From assembly GCF_003555545.1 (NCBI RefSeq), contig NZ_CP032157.1, positions 6,204,546 through 6,268,545 of the forward strand: 64,000 nt of DNA, read 5' to 3'. Of the stretch, positions 52,415-61,154 are shown one piece after another (the first letter of the stretch is position 1; every line of letters begins with the position of its first letter). The position numbers and the translations under genes are program-made. The notes under the pieces were generated by a model that worked only from the letters and a program-made list of their open reading frames with translations, was not told the origin of the DNA and ran no database searches. This DNA is from Paraflavitalea soli. GTDB lineage: Bacteria > Bacteroidota > Bacteroidia > Chitinophagales > Chitinophagaceae.

Positions 52415-52422
52415 TATATTTG
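52415..52422 (+). promoter_or_regulatory. -7 element TATATTTG
   Basis: A perfect TAnnTTTG only 4 bases before the LytTR regulator ATG, suggesting a leaderless transcript. Confidence 0.55.
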
Positions 52423-52426
52423 ACCA

Positions 52427-53119
52427 ATGAACGTCCTGATAGTTGACGATAATGAAATAGCAAGAGATGCCCTTAGCCAGATAGCCGGCCGGATAAAAGA
52501 TGTAAAGATCACCGGCGAATGTGCTGATGCGCTGCAGGCTTATAACCTGCTACAGGAAAAGCAGGTAGACGTTATTTTGTTAGACATCGAAATGCCCGGA
52601 ATGACCGGGTTGGAGCTTACCAGGAATCTCGAAAAAGGCCCCGTCATTGTCTTTACTACCTCCAAAAGGGAGTATGCCGTAGAGGCGTTTGAGTTGAATG
52701 TGGCCGACTACATCATCAAACCAGTTACCCCCGCCCGCCTGATCCAGGCCATCGACAAAGCCCGGGAATTGATTGAAAGCAAAGCCGAGGAATTGAACGT
52801 CAGTGAGGAGGAATTTATCTTTATCCGCGATTCCAATATCATCAGGCGCATCAGGCTGGAGGATATCCTTTTTGTAGAATCCATGCGTGATTATGTAAAG
52901 TTGCACACCCCTCAAAAGTTCTATGCCATTCACACTACCCTGAAAGCTGTGGAGGATCGTTTGCCCGCCAATAAGTTCCTCCGGGTACACCGGTCTTATA
53001 TTGTGGCCATTGAAAAGATCGATACCATACGGGAAGGGGTCATTATTGTGCAGGAAAAGACCGTGCCGGTTGCCGATGCCTACCGTGCCACCCTCAACAA
53101 GCGGATGAATGTGCTATGA
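52427..53119 (+). CDS. LytTR-family response regulator
   Basis: A 230-aa regulator: receiver domain (1-120) with phospho-acceptor Asp53 in LLDIEMPGMTG, TTSKREYAVEAF and the Lys of DYIIKPVTPARL; LytTR DNA-binding domain (about 130-230; EEFIFIRDSNIIRRIRLEDILFVESMRDYVKLHT, KFLRVHRSYIVAIEKID). It precedes a hybrid histidine kinase by 105 bp, but each gene has its own -7 box. The kinase may or may not be its partner, since LytTR regulators usually pair with LytS-type kinases. Confidence 0.93.
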   Translation: MNVLIVDDNEIARDALSQIAGRIKDVKITGECADALQAYNLLQEKQVDVILLDIEMPGMTGLELTRNLEKGPVIVFTTSKREYAVEAFELNVADYIIKPVTPARLIQAIDKARELIESKAEELNVSEEEFIFIRDSNIIRRIRLEDILFVESMRDYVKLHTPQKFYAIHTTLKAVEDRLPANKFLRVHRSYIVAIEKIDTIREGVIIVQEKTVPVADAYRATLNKRMNVL

Positions 53120-53199
53120 TATGTCGACCCGAAATTCCTGGTTGTCGATACTATTTTCCCACCCGTAGCTTACTTCTCCTCCCCGGCATAGCGGCTGGA

Positions 53200-53207
53200 T
53201 ATATTTG
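53200..53207 (+). promoter_or_regulatory. -7 element TATATTTG of the kinase gene
   Basis: A perfect TAnnTTTG 17 bases before the ATG at 53225. Confidence 0.6.
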
Positions 53208-53224
53208 TAAAAACAGGTTACCCC

Positions 53225-55402
53225 ATGTCAGGCAAACGGATCATATTCTACATCATTGGGCCTTTTATCGCCGGAACCCTTATCCTGGCTTATCTACAGT
53301 ACAATTCAACAAGGCAGGTCAATGCCCTCGTTACCAACAATAAGAAACTCCTGGATGAATTCCAGATCACCAAAAACCTGCTGGATGCCGCTAAAAGCAA
53401 AGTGGTTATCGAAAGAAAGATCCGCGGATTTATTGAAACCGGCGATACCACCTATCTATCAGGCCTGCAAAGCGAGTTTAATGAGATACAGGCAGCCCAG
53501 GATTTCCTGCGTACCATCTCCGATGACTCCGTGAGCGTAGCCCTGATCAGTGAGCTGAACAAATCCATCCAGCTAAAGGTCGATCTGTTCCGGAATATCC
53601 TGCACGCTTACCGGCTGCATGGCATAAAAGCCGCAGAAGATACCATCAATGCCAACCTGCCCGAATGGGTATCCTACGACATCGAGAAAAATGAAAGGAA
53701 GATCAGCGACGCACGCGGGCGCCAGCTGGCTGCCATAACCGGCGGCGTACAAAGGAGCGGACAAAAGGCCATCCAATTCAGCTATATAGTCATGGCCTTG
53801 GTATTACTGGCAGCTGCCCTCGTATTCCTCTACATCATATACATTATCAGGAAGCTCATCCGCTCAGAAAAGATGCTGCGCGATACTGCCAGGATAAAGG
53901 AGAATTTCCTCGCCAATATGAGCCATGAGATCCGTACACCCATGAATGCTATTGTCGGCTTTACCCAATTGCTGGGGCAAAAGAACCTCGACAGCGATGC
54001 AAAGCACTATGTGCAAACCATCGAACGGTCGGGAGAAAACCTGCTCGCCATTGTCAACGATATCCTCGATATATCAAAGATTGAAGCTGGCATGATGCGC
54101 ATCGAACATGTTCCATTCAGCCTCAGAGGCCTGATAGATTCTATTGAAACGATGGTGCAGCCAAGGGCCGCCAGTAAGGGAATACAGCTGCAGGTTGAGA
54201 TCGACAATACCATACCCGATATTCTGGAAGGCGATCCTGTTCGCCTTACCCAGATACTAAACAATTTATTGGGCAATGCCCTAAAGTTCACAGAAGCCGG
54301 AACAGTATCATTGAAAGTAGCTGTTGAAGAACACCATGATAATACCGTAAAGATCAGGTTAGCCGTCAGCGATACCGGCATCGGCATTGAACCACAGAAA
54401 TTGAAACATATATTCGGCCGTTTTGAACAGGCCGATGATACCATTACAAGACAATACGGAGGTACCGGCCTGGGCTTATCTATCGTTAGAGACCTGGTAG
54501 AATTGCAGGGTGGAACCATTGAGGTAGAAAGCAACCCGGGCAGCGGTACAGTGTTTTACGCGGTGATTCCTTATATTATTTCCACCAGCCAGATAGTGGA
54601 CAACCTGGCTGCTGCCAGGTCGCCCTTGCCGGGTACCCCTGCTTCAAATGTAGTGGTATTGATAACCGAGGACAATGAGTTCAACCAAAGCCTGCTCATG
54701 CATATTTTCAGGAACTGGAACCTCCCGTTTGAAATTGCCAACAACGGGTTCGAAGCAATCGAAAAGCTAAAAACAAAGAAATACGACCTGGTATTGATGG
54801 ATATCCAAATGCCCGTAATGGATGGCTACACAGCTGCCCGCAAGATCCGGAATGAATTGAAGTTGGATGTGCCCATCATTGCCATGACCGCTCATGCAAT
54901 GCCCGGGGAAAAAGAGAAATGCCTGAGTTATGGCATGAACGATTATTTAGCCAAGCCTGTAAAGCAGGAGTTGTTGAGCGCACTGATCAGCAAATTCACC
55001 TCATTTGTACCGTCAGAGGTGAAGGAAGAAGCCCCGGAGAGTGAGACCACTTCAAACGCCTATCAGTACATTAGCCTTCAATACCTGCAGGACGTGAGTG
55101 CTGGTAATAAAGTCTACGAAAAAGAGGCCACCCGCAAATTTCTTCATGCCATCCCTCTCGAGATGGAAGCCCTGGAACTTGCTGTGTCAGCGCAAAATGA
55201 GCCCAAAGCAAAAGCGATAGCCCATAATTTAAGAACAACCATCTCTGTAATGGGCCTGAATGAATTGCTCAACCCCCTTCTCGATGAAGTGGAATATTGT
55301 AAGGGCGATTGGCAGCGCTTAAAGCACATTGTGGAGGCTATACAAGAGATCTGTTACAAAGCCTTGGCAGAAGCCAAACAATTCCATACTTCTTTATCCT
55401 GA
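53225..55402 (+). CDS. hybrid histidine kinase with CHASE3, REC and HPt domains
   Basis: A 725-aa inner-membrane kinase: TM1 (7-24), CHASE3-like periplasmic sensor (about 35-180), TM2 (185-208), HisKA with phospho-His234 in NMSHEIRTPMN, HATPase (N box LNNLLGNALKF, G1 SDTGIGIE, G2 YGGTGLGLSI), a receiver with Asp526 in LVLMDIQMPVMDG and Lys in YLAKPVK, and an HPt domain with His667 in AIAHNLRTT. The complete internal phosphorelay (His-Asp-His) would hand phosphate to a separate regulator, possibly the LytTR protein upstream. Confidence 0.94.
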   Translation: MSGKRIIFYIIGPFIAGTLILAYLQYNSTRQVNALVTNNKKLLDEFQITKNLLDAAKSKVVIERKIRGFIETGDTTYLSGLQSEFNEIQAAQDFLRTISDDSVSVALISELNKSIQLKVDLFRNILHAYRLHGIKAAEDTINANLPEWVSYDIEKNERKISDARGRQLAAITGGVQRSGQKAIQFSYIVMALVLLAAALVFLYIIYIIRKLIRSEKMLRDTARIKENFLANMSHEIRTPMNAIVGFTQLLGQKNLDSDAKHYVQTIERSGENLLAIVNDILDISKIEAGMMRIEHVPFSLRGLIDSIETMVQPRAASKGIQLQVEIDNTIPDILEGDPVRLTQILNNLLGNALKFTEAGTVSLKVAVEEHHDNTVKIRLAVSDTGIGIEPQKLKHIFGRFEQADDTITRQYGGTGLGLSIVRDLVELQGGTIEVESNPGSGTVFYAVIPYIISTSQIVDNLAAARSPLPGTPASNVVVLITEDNEFNQSLLMHIFRNWNLPFEIANNGFEAIEKLKTKKYDLVLMDIQMPVMDGYTAARKIRNELKLDVPIIAMTAHAMPGEKEKCLSYGMNDYLAKPVKQELLSALISKFTSFVPSEVKEEAPESETTSNAYQYISLQYLQDVSAGNKVYEKEATRKFLHAIPLEMEALELAVSAQNEPKAKAIAHNLRTTISVMGLNELLNPLLDEVEYCKGDWQRLKHIVEAIQEICYKALAEAKQFHTSLS

Positions 55403-55429
55403 AGTGACAGCTGTAGGATCTCCTGATGC

Positions 55430-57100
55430 TTACGGAGTATTGTTTTTCTCCCACACCGGTGCCGTAAAGACTACGCCAAACTTCTTCCCATGCTCCCGGC
55501 TGTTGCAGGGATAAGGCAACACCTGGTTATTCGAATTTTGTAATCCAATTACTGAGGTAAGCACGATGGCCGGATAGGGAGATTTCTGGACCGTATTGTG
55601 GTGGACATTGATCTGACTAAAGGAACCGGCTATAGGCACTTGCGCTGATCCATTGGCACAAAATACCGAAAGCACGCCCGGAGGCATACCCTGGTTGGTT
55701 TTTTCAAACATGCATTCAAAGAAGCGATTGTAGCTGATCTCCACATGATCCGCAAAACCTCCTCCCATCCAATGAAGCTCCGGCGCCACCAGAAGACCGT
55801 TCATGGCAGTTCCCGTAATCTCATTGTTGTACACTACGCCATTGCTGCTTTTAATAAGGATACCACGCGAACGGTTATACCCTACCTTGTTATTGCGGAT
55901 AACAAATCCCTTCCCTGTATGACTTTCATTGTAAATAACATCCCCAATCCCCATGGCAGGCAGCGTATCTACTATTATCCGCACACCCCTGGTATAATTT
56001 GGTTTGAACAAAAGGTCCGGATACATGGCTATTACAGCCTGCTGCTCCGCTGCCGTTGGAACGTAGTTTGCAAAAGATTGAACTTTCATCTTGCTGCTCT
56101 TTACGCCGGCATACAGCACCTGTTGCAAGGTGTCGCCAATATAAAAGATGGGATTGGCCTCCCTGCTCAAAACATAGATGCTTTTTGTTGCGCTGTCAAT
56201 CTTACATACGGGGAACGACCGTCCGCATACAATGATACAATCATCTCCATTATGCTTTACCTCGCAATTCTCCACCAGCGGACCAACACTGGCATAACTA
56301 CTATGAATGCCATCTGCATTGCTTGAACGCAGCCGCGCATTGATACCCGGTAATACAGGACCCCTGCCTACTTTGCAGCGATTGTAGTGCGTGCCACGGC
56401 AATCCCTTTCAAAGAATGAGAAGCTGTTCGATCCGTAAATGGTGACATCCTCCACCGTGGCGCCTTGGCATTTCTCAAGCTGGAAAGCATGTGCCGCAGG
56501 ATTAGCCTTGCTGGATACTACGTCAAGCACCACCAGGTCGCCCACTTTTTCAAACGCTACCCAGGCCGCATTCTTGGTTAATCTAAACCTCCGGGGACCA
56601 ACCGAGTCGAATGCCGTATAATGCCCTTCCCCCGTTGTGATACTGTTTCTCTTTAATTGCCTGGTGGCCGGATCATAAAACTGTACCCGCGTATTCCTTA
56701 CATTCTTAACAGGGTATCCGGGGTCGATCTCTACCTCAAACCATAAATTGGCTGCGTCTTTCGCAACAATTGTTCCCTGTGTGAAACAAAGCGGGTCGTA
56801 ATCAATGGTCAACCCCGATACAGTTATGTTTGTGCAATTGTAGAACCTGAATGCCAGCTCCTGCGAATTGCAAATGATAGAGGACCCATTACCGTTGATC
56901 TGTACATTGTTCAAATTCGTAAACTGGTAAGCGCCATTGGTGAAATTATTGAGCAAATAGGTCCCTTGCGGTATATTGATGACCGGATTGCCCGCCTGCG
57001 CATCAAGGATCGGCTTTAACTCCGGTAATTGCCGGGCCTGCACTGAAATGCCACACACTACGAATGCACAAAGATTGAGTAACCTGTGTAGGAGCTTCAT
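55430..57100 (-). CDS. secreted right-handed beta-helix protein
   Basis: A 556-aa protein with a signal peptide (LLNLCAFVVCGISVQA). The body is a parallel beta-helix: repeated N/V/I turns such as QFTNLNNVQINGNGSSIICNSQ, VEDVTIYGSNSFSFFERDCRG, LVENCEVKHNGDDCIIVCG, VIRNNKVGYNRSRGILIKSSNG and VYNNEITGTAMNGLLV. This is the pectate-lyase/Glycosyl hydrolase family 28-like superfamily; the substrate is not evident. The paired Asp in NGDDC resembles a polysaccharide-hydrolase active site. It lies 60 bp downstream of the type IX-secreted protein gene on the same strand. Confidence 0.85.
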   Translation of the reverse strand: MKLLHRLLNLCAFVVCGISVQARQLPELKPILDAQAGNPVINIPQGTYLLNNFTNGAYQFTNLNNVQINGNGSSIICNSQELAFRFYNCTNITVSGLTIDYDPLCFTQGTIVAKDAANLWFEVEIDPGYPVKNVRNTRVQFYDPATRQLKRNSITTGEGHYTAFDSVGPRRFRLTKNAAWVAFEKVGDLVVLDVVSSKANPAAHAFQLEKCQGATVEDVTIYGSNSFSFFERDCRGTHYNRCKVGRGPVLPGINARLRSSNADGIHSSYASVGPLVENCEVKHNGDDCIIVCGRSFPVCKIDSATKSIYVLSREANPIFYIGDTLQQVLYAGVKSSKMKVQSFANYVPTAAEQQAVIAMYPDLLFKPNYTRGVRIIVDTLPAMGIGDVIYNESHTGKGFVIRNNKVGYNRSRGILIKSSNGVVYNNEITGTAMNGLLVAPELHWMGGGFADHVEISYNRFFECMFEKTNQGMPPGVLSVFCANGSAQVPIAGSFSQINVHHNTVQKSPYPAIVLTSVIGLQNSNNQVLPYPCNSREHGKKFGVVFTAPVWEKNNTP

Positions 57101-57160
57101 ATAGTAATTGTTTTGCCTGTTATTTGGTTGAGTACTTTAGAACCGTATTGTCCGCTACGG

Positions 57161-58516
57161 CTACAATACCAGTAGCCGCTTCGTTGTTTGCTTTTTGCCA
57201 TTATGGAGCGTTACATAATAAACACCCTTGGTCAACCCATTCACATCGATCGTAACCTGCCCTGTTTGTGTGGCGCCCGTTTCGACCTGCCTTACAATTT
57301 GCCCTGCAGCATTGGTCACCACAATGCGTGAGTGAGGCATTTGTTCTTTGTTGAAAGTGACAAGTACTTTTTCTTTTGCCGCATTGGGCGTTAATTGCAG
57401 GTTGAGCGAGTCTGCTTCTTTTTGTAGGGTCTCTTTATTAATTACAGTAGCGGAGTTAGATAGGACCGATGTACCTGGCGTGATCATTATTGACCTGAAA
57501 ACATTATTGTCATTCGACTGCACAATTACCGTGGGCAGTAAGGAGGAGAAGTCCGAATTGTACCCTGTACTGTCAAGGAGCGTGACTATTTCTCCACTTG
57601 CAGCAGTCGTATTGTCATTCTTTCTGATAGCATACAGGCGTACATTTCCGCTGGTAGTGACCTGGCCGGTAACAGCCCGGTACTTGTCTGAGGCTACACC
57701 AATGGTGCCATTACTCACCCAGCTCCCGCCCGATAAAGAATACTTTCTCAACAAATTCTCATGGGCTACATACAGCACGTCCGAACCGCTGTTGCCATTG
57801 ACTACAAAGAATTGATAAGGATTGCCGGTAGTAGGAAGACCGGGGAGGTTCACCATGGTTTGCCCTGCTGTAACAGGAAGCCCGGTGCCAACGGTTGTTA
57901 TCCTCAATGCACCCGAGGTGGAGGAAGCATATAGTTGCCCATTCAGTACCACCAGCGAGCGGGCTGTAGTAGTTGTTAGCTGTACATGCGTTGTACTGCC
58001 CAAAGTAGTATACATGATGCCGCCTGATCCACCACTTACCCAGATATCCGCACCATTGATCACTGCCGCACGAATAGCCTGGCTGCTGAATGCGCTCAGC
58101 GCCGTAGTGGTATTCACAACGCCATTTTGATCAATGATGGCCACCACTCTTTTCACAGCCGTGGCAGCTGCAGAAGATACAGCAGCTGTTCCCGGATCAG
58201 CATCGTAGCCGGCGAGTGCTAGTTTGGTCCCGTCCTGCGATAAGCTGATATAACCTTCCGTATAATCACTCGTAGAGATCGGCAGCGTAAGCCTTTTGTT
58301 GTTTCCCGATACAGCTACCGGCATAGGAATGCTTCTTACCAGGTCGCCGCAGGGATTGTATTCATCTAAAAAAACAGGTTGCGCTTCTCCAGGTGTCAGG
58401 ACATTAGCTCCTGAACCTATTCTTACGACAACAAAATTTCCAGGCGTAAAAGTCTGCGCGAAGCAGTTGGGGGCACATAATAATGCGAGAAAGACAAAGT
58501 GTATTGCTTTTTTCAT
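57161..58516 (-). CDS. secreted beta-propeller-like protein with type IX sorting domain
   Basis: A 451-aa protein: signal peptide (KKAIHFVFLALLCAPNCFAQ), a central Ser/Thr/Gly-rich beta-domain with repeating strands (about 35-350), and a C-terminal type IX secretion sorting domain (LQLTPNAAKEKVLVTFNKE, TGQVTIDVNGLTKGVYYVTLHNG, KRLLVL). No catalytic motif is evident. The ATG at 58516 is chosen because it begins the signal peptide. Two tandem dyad operators lie about 75-105 bases upstream. Confidence 0.85.
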   Translation of the reverse strand: MKKAIHFVFLALLCAPNCFAQTFTPGNFVVVRIGSGANVLTPGEAQPVFLDEYNPCGDLVRSIPMPVAVSGNNKRLTLPISTSDYTEGYISLSQDGTKLALAGYDADPGTAAVSSAAATAVKRVVAIIDQNGVVNTTTALSAFSSQAIRAAVINGADIWVSGGSGGIMYTTLGSTTHVQLTTTTARSLVVLNGQLYASSTSGALRITTVGTGLPVTAGQTMVNLPGLPTTGNPYQFFVVNGNSGSDVLYVAHENLLRKYSLSGGSWVSNGTIGVASDKYRAVTGQVTTSGNVRLYAIRKNDNTTAASGEIVTLLDSTGYNSDFSSLLPTVIVQSNDNNVFRSIMITPGTSVLSNSATVINKETLQKEADSLNLQLTPNAAKEKVLVTFNKEQMPHSRIVVTNAAGQIVRQVETGATQTGQVTIDVNGLTKGVYYVTLHNGKKQTTKRLLVL

Positions 58517-58589
58517 TTGACAGGCGTTAGAATACCAAGTAACAGGAAAAGCCATTTGCACACAATGAAAAGCCCAACTAATTTTTAGT

Positions 58590-58621
58590 GGGAATGTTCC
58601 CAGCCTGAGGGAATGTTCCCA
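58590..58621 (-). promoter_or_regulatory. tandem operator-like dyads GGGAATGTTCCCA
   Basis: Two identical 13-mers at 58590-58602 and 58609-58621, each an inverted repeat GGGAA-TG-TTCCC, centres 19 bp apart (about two helical turns). They lie in the 308-bp divergent gap (58517-58824), closer to the minus-strand type IX gene. Confidence 0.6.
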
Positions 58622-58684
58622 TTATAAAGTATTAATGCCCGCGTTGCTGTATCTCCTAAGCAGTCCACCATATTTAGTGTAACC

Positions 58685-58770
58685 TTTCGTCAATTCACGA
58701 AATATAGTGAAACAATTTCCGCCGCTTTCGGGTATCTGACTCACAATTAATGCATTGCCAAATGGCATGC
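58685..58770. promoter_or_regulatory. two further inverted repeats in the divergent region
   Basis: TTTCGT-caattc-ACGAAA at 58685-58702, flanked by direct copies of ATATWTAGTGWAAC-like sequence, and GCAT-t-GCCA-aa-TGGC-ATGC at 58752-58770. They are nearer the plus-strand stress operon. No TAnnTTTG box is visible before 58825, so another sigma factor may be used. Confidence 0.4.
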
Positions 58771-58824
58771 CGCTTGTCTTTATTAGCACGGTACCAATTT
58801 CTCTAACAATAAAATGACCGCAAT

Positions 58825-59013
58825 ATGAATACCATTCACCACCCTCAGGAAGGCGATCCCCGCAATCCTCAGGAGTTGCCGGAAGAAATCCAGGAAAACA
58901 TATCCCATTACCATCACGAAGAAAACTCCATGGAAGGAAGTGAATTCATGGATGATGCCATTCGAATGCATGAACAACCGCTCGGTGAGCAACCAGCAAC
59001 TGAAAATGAATAA
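58825..59013 (+). CDS. small acidic hydrophilic protein
   Basis: A 62-aa protein rich in Glu, His and Pro (ELPEEIQENISHYHHEENSMEGSEFMDDA) with no hydrophobic core, so probably disordered. It is the first gene of a unit with a peroxiredoxin starting 20 bp downstream. Its His/Glu content could bind metal. The family is not recognised; the intact frame and operon position support it as real. Confidence 0.65.
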   Translation: MNTIHHPQEGDPRNPQELPEEIQENISHYHHEENSMEGSEFMDDAIRMHEQPLGEQPATENE

Positions 59014-59033
59014 TAGATAAAAAAACAATACAC

Positions 59034-59510
59034 ATGTTACCAATAGGAATCAATGCACCGGATTTCGAGCTATATGCCACCCCTCAACAAAAATTAAGGT
59101 TAAGCGAATTCAGGGGAAAGAAAGTCGTCCTGGCTTTTTATCCCGCCGACTGGAGCCCTGTATGCGGCGACCAGATGAGCCTCTACAATGAATTGCAGAA
59201 GTTCTTTGAAATGGAAAATGCACAGCTGATAGGCATTTCAGTTGACAGCCGATGGTGCCATGCAGCTTATGGTGAGCAGCACAGTTTTTACTTTCCGTTG
59301 CTGGCCGATTTTGAGCCCAAGGCTGCCGTGGCCAAAATCTATGAAGCATATGATGAAAATACCGGCGAATGCAGGCGTGCGCTGTATGTAATTGACGAAA
59401 GCGGCATCATTCGCTGGAACTACCTGTCCCCCATTGGTGTTAATCCCGGCGCTGATGGTATACTGAATGCATTGGAAGAGATCGATAACTTAAAAACTAT
59501 ACAACAATGA
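59034..59510 (+). CDS. peroxiredoxin (AhpC/TSA family)
   Basis: A 158-aa thioredoxin-fold peroxidase that reduces peroxides. The peroxidatic Cys44 lies in FYPADWSPVCGDQ (usual P-x3-T/S-x2-C with Ser). Further Cys at 75 (DSRWCHAAYG) and 113 (TGECRRA) may act as resolving Cys. The strand pattern and length match the family. It overlaps the downstream DsbA-like gene by 4 bp (ATGA), so the two are co-translated, which suggests that the DsbA-type protein is a redox partner. Confidence 0.92.
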   Translation: MLPIGINAPDFELYATPQQKLRLSEFRGKKVVLAFYPADWSPVCGDQMSLYNELQKFFEMENAQLIGISVDSRWCHAAYGEQHSFYFPLLADFEPKAAVAKIYEAYDENTGECRRALYVIDESGIIRWNYLSPIGVNPGADGILNALEEIDNLKTIQQ

Positions 59511-60052
59511 CACAGTTAAAGCCTGCCGTGAACAGCAATGACCACATCGATGGCGATATTAATTCACCGCTCGAACTGGTAGAATATGGAGATTACGAAT
59601 GCCCTTATTGTGGTCGTGCTTATCCCATCATAAAAGGGATACAGGAAAAGCTGGGTCCGCGGTTGAAATTCGTTTTCAGAAATTTCCCCTTGTCTAAGGT
59701 CCATCCCCATGCATTTACTGCTGCCGTTGCAGCCGAAGCTGCCGGGCAACAAGGGAAGTTTTGGGAAATGCACGATATCATTTTTGAGCACCAGCGTTCA
59801 TTGGACGATGCCAGTATTATCCGGTACGCAGAATCAATCGGTCTCGATATGAAGCGTTTTGAGCACGATATTCAACAAAAGATACACATTGATAAAGTGC
59901 ACAATGATTTTGAAAGCGGCATGAGAAGCGGAGTCAACAGAACACCCAGCTTTTTTATTAATGGCAAAAAGTATGAAGGTGAGTGGGAAGGAGAAGCCCT
60001 GCTCCAGCACCTGAAATCCTTATTGATGGATACCTCAATAAAACCAGGATAA
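59507..60052 (+). CDS. DsbA-family thiol oxidoreductase, cytosolic
   Basis: A 181-aa thioredoxin-fold protein with the CPYC active site (Cys32, Cys35 in YGDYECPYCGRAYP), an inserted helical domain (about 65-135) and the cis-Pro loop RTPSFFINGKKYEGEW. It lacks a signal peptide, so it probably works in the cytosol, as in the group of DsbA-like proteins paired with antiporters or peroxidases. It starts 4 bp inside the peroxiredoxin gene and abuts the next gene (TAA-ATG). Confidence 0.92.
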   Translation: MTQLKPAVNSNDHIDGDINSPLELVEYGDYECPYCGRAYPIIKGIQEKLGPRLKFVFRNFPLSKVHPHAFTAAVAAEAAGQQGKFWEMHDIIFEHQRSLDDASIIRYAESIGLDMKRFEHDIQQKIHIDKVHNDFESGMRSGVNRTPSFFINGKKYEGEWEGEALLQHLKSLLMDTSIKPG

Positions 60053-61060
60053 ATGCACACAGGAAAATCATACAAGCTGGCTGAATTCCTTCTTTGGACG
60101 CGAAGAAGCATCTGCTGGCTCCTATTGTATGGCACCATTCCAACCGTATTATACCAGGTATTCGATATTAAATGGCTGGCCATTCCCTGGCCCGTGGTTG
60201 CGATGCTGGGTACTGCCGCGGCGTTCATCGTCGGGTTTAAAAACGTACAAACCTACAATCGTACCTGGGAAGCCCGGCAGATATGGGGAGGGGCGATGGG
60301 CGCCAGCAGGGCCTGGGCCATGATGTGCCGCGACTATATTGGCGATGCCGACAGGGCCAGAAAGATCATATACCGCCATTTGGCCTGGCTTACAGCCCTG
60401 CGATACCAGCTAAGGGCCTACAGGAGTTGGGAAGCGGCTGAAAAGTCCTATAACAGAGAATATAGAAAATTGTATACAATACCCGAAAGGGAGGTGGCGC
60501 TGGAAGATGAGCTATTAAAGTATATAACAAAGGAGGAACTGGAAAGCATCTCGTCCAAAAATAATAAAGCAACCCAGTTGCTGAGCCTGCAAAGCCTGGC
60601 ACTGAAAGAACTGAATACAGAAGGGCTGCTGGAACATTTCAGGTTTCTCGATATGCATGCCATGTTAAGGGAGTTTACCAGCCACCAGGGCAAAAGCGAG
60701 CGGATCAAGAACTTTCCCTATCCCAGGCAATACGCAACAATAAATACCTTTTTCGTCAGACTTTTCTGCGTACTGCTCCCATTCGCCCTGTTAGGAGAGT
60801 TCAATGATTTCAATGAGCATATTTCAGGGGCATTAAAAGGGTATATGGTTTGGTTGGTGATCCCATTCAGCGTATTGATCTCATGGGTATATACCTCCCT
60901 GGAGCAGGTGGGGGAAAGTACCGAGAATCCATTTGAAGGGAATGCCAATGATGTGCCCATATCGCAAATGAGCCGGGCTGTGGAAATAGATATCCGGGAA
61001 ATGCTGGGCGAAACCGACTTGCCCCCGGCCTTGCAGCCGCAAAACGATATCGTATTATAA
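60053..61060 (+). CDS. bestrophin/RFP-TM family anion channel
   Basis: A 335-aa membrane protein: helices near 17-35, 40-60, 235-255 and 260-285, with FKNVQTYNRTWEARQIWGGAMGASRAWAMM (the bestrophin N-terminal motif), ALRYQLRAYRSWE and, late, LGEFNDFNEHISGALKGYMVWLVIPFSVLISWVYTSLEQVGESTENPFEG (the conserved second half, here divided). Bacterial homologues are pentameric channels. Its ATG directly follows the DsbA stop, so peroxiredoxin, DsbA and channel form one operon. Confidence 0.92.
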   Translation: MHTGKSYKLAEFLLWTRRSICWLLLYGTIPTVLYQVFDIKWLAIPWPVVAMLGTAAAFIVGFKNVQTYNRTWEARQIWGGAMGASRAWAMMCRDYIGDADRARKIIYRHLAWLTALRYQLRAYRSWEAAEKSYNREYRKLYTIPEREVALEDELLKYITKEELESISSKNNKATQLLSLQSLALKELNTEGLLEHFRFLDMHAMLREFTSHQGKSERIKNFPYPRQYATINTFFVRLFCVLLPFALLGEFNDFNEHISGALKGYMVWLVIPFSVLISWVYTSLEQVGESTENPFEGNANDVPISQMSRAVEIDIREMLGETDLPPALQPQNDIVL

Positions 61061-61109
61061 AATTGGTTGAGTTGGACGGTTGGTTCCCGGCAGGTGGCCG
61101 GTAAAAAGT

Positions 61110-61146
61110 GGGTGTCTCTTAAAAGAAGAGGCGCCCTTTTTCTTTT
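61110..61146 (+). terminator. strong intrinsic terminator
   Basis: GGGTGTCTCTT (61110-61120) pairs over 11 bp, with wobbles, with AAGAGGCGCCC (61126-61136), followed by TTTTTCTTTTC. It ends the peroxiredoxin-DsbA-bestrophin operon. Confidence 0.88.
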
Positions 61147-61154
61147 CGATCATT

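Noticed and set aside
52427-55402. Single two-component operon
   Set aside because: The kinase has its own -7 box and a 105-bp gap, and LytTR regulators usually pair with a different kinase type, so partnership is left open.
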